Below are positions 24,101 through 27,871 of a DNA stretch of 27,871 bases, piece after piece. This stretch comes from an uncultured Verrucomicrobiales bacterium (GTDB taxonomy: Bacteria > Verrucomicrobiota > Verrucomicrobiae > Limisphaerales > CANJSG01). Under the pieces are notes generated by a model that was not told the origin of the DNA, did not search any database, and was given only the letters and a program-made list of their open reading frames with translations. The stretch's first letter is position 1. Each line of letters opens with the position of its first letter. A program made the position numbers and the translations under genes. The DNA is taken from NCBI GenBank assembly GCA_946480965.1, contig CAMLMI010000017.1, positions 1 to 27,871 on the forward strand, in the 5' to 3' direction.

Positions 24101-27100
24101 TCGTTGGTGCCGACGGGGAAGGGCAGGTTGAGGGCGAGCAGTTCGTTCTGCTCGGCCGTGGTGATCTTGCCGCCGCCGGGGCCGCCGACATCCATGCGCT
24201 GGCGATAGGCGCGGACCCAGTTGATCCAGATCACGTCGTTCGTTCCCTGGAACCACACCGGGTCGCCGAAGAAGTTCAGCAGGTATTCGGATTCGGTCTG
24301 GACCGCCTTGGCCCGGGCCGCCAGCGGGGCGAGCGGATGCGTCGGGCTGGGCAACTCGATGACCTCGTCGAACTGGCGGATGGAACCGCGGACGTTGGAC
24401 ATTGGGCTGACCGCGCGGGACGGGACGGAGTTCCCGAGCGAGCTCTGGCTGCCGCCCACACCGCCGCCGCCCGGCAAGATGCAGGGATTGAACAGCGGGG
24501 CGAGACAGCGCAGCACGCCGAGGCCGTCGTTGACCCGGTCGAGGCCTTCTTTGCCCTTGTCGGCCTTGTCGCCGAAGAAGCTGTCGGTGTCGTCACTGCC
24601 GAGCGCGTCGCCAACGGCGCCGCCGATGCCGAGATCGTCCAGTTGTTCGGCGATGTCGCCGACTTCTTCCACCACGTCCTCGGCGTCTCCGCCGGCTTCC
24701 TGCATGCAGGCGATGAACTGTTCGACCGGAGCCCGGCCATCGCCGCATTTCGGATCCGGCGCGTCGAACAGGTCGAAGGGCAGAGGGATCAGCGGCAGGC
24801 AGTTCTCCAGCAGGCCGCTGAGGATGTCGTTCACGCAGGGATTGCAGACGGTGCGCTTCTCCACGGCGATGGGCACGCTGTAGCCCGGGTTGCCGAGGGA
24901 GCACGGCGGGTTGTTGCAGGGCGGGACGCCGCCCGGGACAAACGGAAAACCCGACTGCGCCGCCAGCGCCTGGGCGGAGGTGCCGCACTGGAAGCCGGGG
25001 ATCTTCTGGAGGTTGAAGGTGGCGAAGGGAATGGTCGTGGTGACCTGTCGGCCTCCGCAATCCACGCTCCACTCCAGCTTGCCGCCGAGGGTGCAGCCGC
25101 CATCGGTGCCGTCGGTCTGGAGCCGCACCGAGGACGGGGTGATCGACGCGGGCAGCTTGCGGACGATCACCGGCACGGTGAGTGAGCTCTTGGCGGGAAG
25201 CTCGCCCAGGTCGCTCACCAAGGGCGTGATGGACAGGCGCGGGTGGGTGCCGAAGGCGAAGTTCAGGTTCTGCGCCGCGAGCAGGCCGTGGTTCGTGATC
25301 TTCACGTCGAACTGCTTGGTTTCGCCGGGGAAGTCCGCCATGTCGAAGACGGTCGGCTCCGCCGTGACCACGGGGATGGGCACGTTGGCCTCGAAGACGG
25401 TCTCGACGGTGATGTTGTAGGTGTCGTCGATGGTGATGGGCTCGACCGTCCAGTTGTAGCGGACGGTCTGGCGGGAGAGGAACGCGGCGATCTCGTTGGT
25501 CTGGCCGGGTCGCAGCACGAAGGTCTGCTCGAACGGCGCATGCCCGTCGGCTTCGACGCGGATGTCGTAGAAGGCCTCGGCCAGGTTCGTCAGGACCAGT
25601 GCGCGGGCGCCGTTGAAGTTCGTCCGCAGCACGGCCGCCTTGCTGAAGGCGTCGGAGAGGATCACGGCCGCGTTGGTCAAGAGGGGCGAGCCTTCCGCGT
25701 AGAAGGTGAGCTCGTCCGAGGCGGTCAGCAGCAGATGGCCTGTGCCGTCCGACAACGCGCGGAAGGTGAACGGCACCGTCACGCTGGTCTGCGTGCCGGC
25801 GACGATGATCGTGCCGCTGTGGTCGCCCAAGGCCAGGTCGTCCGGCGGGGTGAGCAGGAGCGAGACGGTCGTGCCTTCACCCGGCGCGAGCGCGGGCAAC
25901 TGGCCACCCGAAGAGACGGTCAGCCAAGGCAGCGCGGGCGCGAGCACGGTGATCGGCCCGGTGGTGGTGCCACCGCGATTGGTCAGGCCGAACTCGACCG
26001 AGGTCTGCCCGCCGCGCTGCATCGGCGCGTTGAGAGAACCGGGCACGGCCACGAGCTTCGGCACCAGCACTTCGGCGGTGAAGGGCACGTCCACGGTGGC
26101 GGAGGCGCCCTCGGTCGTGTCGATCCGCACGCGGAAGGTGCCGCTGCCGGCCAAGCCCGCCGGCGCCGTCACGGCGAAGCCCACGGGCATCGCGGCGGAA
26201 CCGGCCAGGGAGTTCGACGGGAAGAGCACGTTCAGCGAGAACTGCTCCGGTCCGCCCACGACGGTCGCGGTCAGGCCGGACAGGCCCACGGGCGACAGGT
26301 TCTCCAGCACGGAGGTGTTCGTGGCGGTGGTGGATTCGACCACCCGCAGTGTCGGCATCGGCGCGGCCTTCAAACCGAGGAGCGTGAAGGTGTCCTGCAC
26401 CGGCGTGGTCTCGACGCCGGGATGGTCCGCGCCCACGGAATAGGTCCCGGCCTCGCCGGGCAGCGCGTTGAAGGTGGAGCTGAAGCGCCCGGCGGCATCG
26501 GTTAAGGCCACGATCAGCCGCTTGGTCTCCTTCACCGCGAGGTGGATCTCCACCAGCTCGAACACGGCGGGCTGGCCGTTGTCGGTGCGGGTGGCCTGGC
26601 CGCTGAGGACGACCGGCGTGGTGTTCGGCGCGGTGCCGACGTTGGCGGCGACGGTCACGCCGTAGGCCTTGCCCACGACGACGGGCTGGGCGGAAACGAG
26701 GCTGTTGTTGTTCTCCAGCACTTCGCCGATCTGCGACGTCGCGTCGGTGGTGACGACGACCCAGTAGGTGCCGGGTTTTTCCGGCAGATTCACCCGGAGC
26801 GTCTGGGCGAAGAAACCACCGGCGGGCAAGGCGCTGTTGAACGTGGCCTGGGTGAGCAACGTGTCGTCGCCGGGCAGCGGATCGGGGGAAAGGAAGACGC
26901 GCTGCACGAAGCCGGTCGAGGTGGCGGAGAAACCGCCGTTCTCGATGCGGAAGGAGACGTCCACCGCCTGTTTCGAGAAGGCGTTGGTCGGGGCGGTCAG
27001 GCCGGCGATGCGAAGGTCGGGCAGATCCGAATCGCTGACGGTGAGGTTGACGGAAGCGCCGGAGAAGCCGGCGGCGGACGCGCTCAGCGTGAGGACCTGG

Positions 27101-27871
27101 TTGCCGTCGTTCGTGCCGTCGGCGAGGGACACCACGGGGAACGACACGGACGCGGCGCCGTCGGCCAGGGTCACGCTGGCCGGCACGGTCGCTTCACCGG
27201 TGTCGCTGGAGGCGAGGGCGACGACGAGCGCGCCGGCGGTGCCGGTGTTGCGCGCCACGGTCGCGGTCGCGGCGGGGTTCTGTCCTTCGCCGACGAGGTT
27301 CTTGTCGAGCGTCAGCGTGAGGGCCGGGCCGTCGTTGTCGGTCACGGTCAGGCCCGCCGGCACGGTGGCCGAAACGGTCTGGCCGCCTTCCGAGGCGAGG
27401 ATGAACCCGCCGATGGTGACGGCGCGGTCGCCGTCCACCAGGGCGTTGTCCACGGCGGCGACGGGAAAGCTGGCGGAGAGCTGGCCGGCGGGAATGGTGA
27501 CGGTGGACGGCACGGTCGCGGCGTTGGGATTCGAGCTGTTCAGTCGAATCGTGACGGCGCGGGGCGGCGCGAGGTTCCGCGTGACGGTGCCGAGGGTGGC
27601 GTTGGGACCGGCGGCCTCGCTGATGGAGGGCGCGGCGACCGTGACGATCACGGTCGGGACGTCGTCGTCCAGCACGGTCAGGGCGGCGCCGGTCGCGGCA
27701 TATCCGGGCGCGGTGGCCTGGAGGGTCACGGCGGCGTTGGCCTCGACCAGCGTGTCGGGCACGCCGGCGATGAAGAAGGTGGCGGCGTTCGTGCCGACCG
27801 GAATGGTGACGCTGCCCGGGAAGGCGATCTGGCCGCCTCCGTCCGACAGCGAGACGGTGAGCGCGACGTTG
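21112..27871 (-). CDS. Giant multidomain surface/secreted protein (N-terminus beyond window)
   Basis: At least 2,252 residues, with no stop up to the right edge, so the 5' end is missing; the first start codon in frame (27762) is internal. From N to C: three Calx-beta-like repeats (27871 to about 27030, with strand motifs VTIPAGQLSASFPV and LTVSDSDLP); a CARDB domain (about 27025-26665: DLRIAGLTAP, VFLSPDPLPGDDTLL, IGEVLENNNSL); a carboxypeptidase-regulatory-like segment (ALTDAAGRFSSTF) and NEW3/Ig-like segments (about 26660-25450); a cysteine-rich part (25095-24481); a long central region without recognised family (about 24480-22640); an Fn3-like module (about 22620-22320); two putative-Ig/cadherin-like repeats (about 22310-21735: NAAPTIAYPADIAGNEGS and NQAPVFAAIPNVRISEGSNF); a cohesin-like module (about 21725-21330); and the C-terminus PGRTYAVESGLS...GRFYQAVE, a common ending in verrucomicrobial exoproteins. 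Likely a cell-surface or matrix protein; ligand unknown. Confidence 0.9.
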   Translation of the reverse strand, partial: NVALTVSLSDGGGQIAFPGSVTIPVGTNAATFFIAGVPDTLVEANAAVTLQATAPGYAATGAALTVLDDDVPTVIVTVAAPSISEAAGPNATLGTVTRNLAPPRAVTIRLNSSNPNAATVPSTVTIPAGQLSASFPVAAVDNALVDGDRAVTIGGFILASEGGQTVSATVPAGLTVTDNDGPALTLTLDKNLVGEGQNPAATATVARNTGTAGALVVALASSDTGEATVPASVTLADGAASVSFPVVSLADGTNDGNQVLTLSASAAGFSGASVNLTVSDSDLPDLRIAGLTAPTNAFSKQAVDVSFRIENGGFSATSTGFVQRVFLSPDPLPGDDTLLTQATFNSALPAGGFFAQTLRVNLPEKPGTYWVVVTTDATSQIGEVLENNNSLVSAQPVVVGKAYGVTVAANVGTAPNTTPVVLSGQATRTDNGQPAVFELVEIHLAVKETKRLIVALTDAAGRFSSTFNALPGEAGTYSVGADHPGVETTPVQDTFTLLGLKAAPMPTLRVVESTTATNTSVLENLSPVGLSGLTATVVGGPEQFSLNVLFPSNSLAGSAAMPVGFAVTAPAGLAGSGTFRVRIDTTEGASATVDVPFTAEVLVPKLVAVPGSLNAPMQRGGQTSVEFGLTNRGGTTTGPITVLAPALPWLTVSSGGQLPALAPGEGTTVSLLLTPPDDLALGDHSGTIIVAGTQTSVTVPFTFRALSDGTGHLLLTASDELTFYAEGSPLLTNAAVILSDAFSKAAVLRTNFNGARALVLTNLAEAFYDIRVEADGHAPFEQTFVLRPGQTNEIAAFLSRQTVRYNWTVEPITIDDTYNITVETVFEANVPIPVVTAEPTVFDMADFPGETKQFDVKITNHGLLAAQNLNFAFGTHPRLSITPLVSDLGELPAKSSLTVPVIVRKLPASITPSSVRLQTDGTDGGCTLGGKLEWSVDCGGRQVTTTIPFATFNLQKIPGFQCGTSAQALAAQSGFPFVPGGVPPCNNPPCSLGNPGYSVPIAVEKRTVCNPCVNDILSGLLENCLPLIPLPFDLFDAPDPKCGDGRAPVEQFIACMQEAGGDAEDVVEEVGDIAEQLDDLGIGGAVGDALGSDDTDSFFGDKADKGKEGLDRVNDGLGVLRCLAPLFNPCILPGGGGVGGSQSSLGNSVPSRAVSPMSNVRGSIRQFDEVIELPSPTHPLAPLAARAKAVQTESEYLLNFFGDPVWFQGTNDVIWINWVRAYRQRMDVGGPGGGKITTAEQNELLALNLPFPVGTNEVNRLVERWNRSVDYWTAGILSVTNVPAGQSTDFLSPETHVRLYRAAHEATVAARAEGFQNLSDAYNTTRRELIDILRNGTGGICAQVRLRLEQQAVLSRDAFRATLELENGLETSLEDISVTLRVTDIDGNDTTSAFQLRAPELNGITSVSSNGIVLAGSTGKATWVLVPAPEAAPTAPKQHFVSGTLRYRQEGVLITVPLEQAMITVLPSPSLLVQYFHQRDVVSDDPFTDEVEPSEPFSLGILIANEGFGDARNFRITSGQPTIVDNEKGLLVNFEIIATEVAGQGLSPSLTANFGDIAPGARKVGRWLFKSSLQGLFTDYSASFEHVDGLGDARLSLIDRLEIHEMIRMVQADRSLEDGLPDFLANDVPDLRDYPDTLWFSHGSNAPVATVTNGSFNGTVSANNLTVQLTADLGAGWSYVRLPDPADARFRLKEARRADNTSVGVETNVWRTDRTFIGFGFRPRRENILHLLDLNASAGTKTYTLVYEPAATAADVTAPTSSVTALPATSPLGFTVFWGGNDGTNGTGVAFFDVFVSVNGSGFTNWLAQTTANGAVFVGEPGKTYAFFSRATDAAGNQEAAPTSADTQTIASQVNAAPTIAYPADIAGNEGSVLTGLPTATDADVPAQTLTFATVGTIPSGLTINPANGRLTFATSEGTGPATNVVQVRVTDSGFPSLSATTSVTVVVREVNQAPVFAAIPNVRISEGSNFVFLATATDPDLPANAITYALADGAPVGAAIGSVSGIFTWRPGFSAGPSTNRVTLLAIDNGSPRLTNSASFDIVVRDTAADFILAVGSTNVFGGESNSVPLRLRTDLAITELEFSLNLSTSALTNLSLLGLAPEVVGNTLTPIDAANSTVRLLLDGAVPVTIDRAIGRLGFLASSNGPSSVTVVRPLDPLAIGVNATAFTDAQIGVGHVVVVNREPVLLLENPLAPVLSLYGHPGRTYAVESGLSVPADASWQTLTNVVLPGRFLQWNLDPTETGRFYQAVE

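Noticed and set aside
27762..27762. GTG as the start of the giant protein
   Set aside because: The frame stays open with Calx-beta-like sequence to the window edge, so this is an internal codon and the true start is outside.

Overview
This is a high-GC bacterial window in which almost every base is coding or a short spacer. I infer a member of the Verrucomicrobiota, perhaps a Pedosphaera/Limisphaerales-like lineage. The reasons are a giant secreted Calx-beta/CARDB/putative-Ig protein ending in a typical 'RFYxAV' C-terminus, a LamG exoprotein, a decayed copy of a small fibronectin-III protein family I associate with that phylum, several intergenic palindromic repeats of a type common in those genomes, and starts that mostly lack a clear Shine-Dalgarno sequence. 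This is pattern recognition and was not tested by a search.

Left part (1-5188): the 5' part of a secreted LamG protein (minus strand, running off the left edge); rpoN (sigma-54, minus); then a divergent plus-strand set of three genes joined by ATGA overlaps: a YycJ/WalJ-like metallo-beta-lactamase hydrolase, a small lipoprotein and a four-helix membrane protein. A roughly 360-base stretch with no convincing gene follows.

Centre (5189-14390): a nitrogen-scavenging locus. On the minus strand, in transcription order, lie a cytosolic NasS/NrtA-like binding protein, urtA, urtB, urtC, urtD, urtE, fmdA (formamidase) and fmdB (zinc-ribbon protein). A LysR-type regulator is divergent from the first gene, and a near-perfect palindrome with the LysR T-N11-A core sits between them. 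The five-part HAAT-family transporter would import urea or short amides, and FmdA would release ammonium from formamide. No urease gene is present in the window. A 12-bp stem-loop separates the binding-protein gene from the permease genes, and two different palindromic repeats interrupt the operon at urtD/urtE and fmdA/fmdB.

Right part (14391-27871): a broken fibronectin-III gene; a secreted GH13 alpha-amylase followed by an SGNH/GDSL esterase (both minus); a third palindromic repeat; a two-domain polyphosphate kinase 2 (plus); a DUF58 protein (minus); and at least 6.7 kb of a giant exported multidomain protein (minus) whose N-terminus lies beyond the right edge. I saw no tRNA, rRNA, CRISPR array, transposase or phage gene.

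Most notable are the orphan NasS-like sensor at the head of the urea/amide operon with its LysR operator, and a cysteine cluster with an unassigned central region inside an otherwise nearly cysteine-free giant surface protein.
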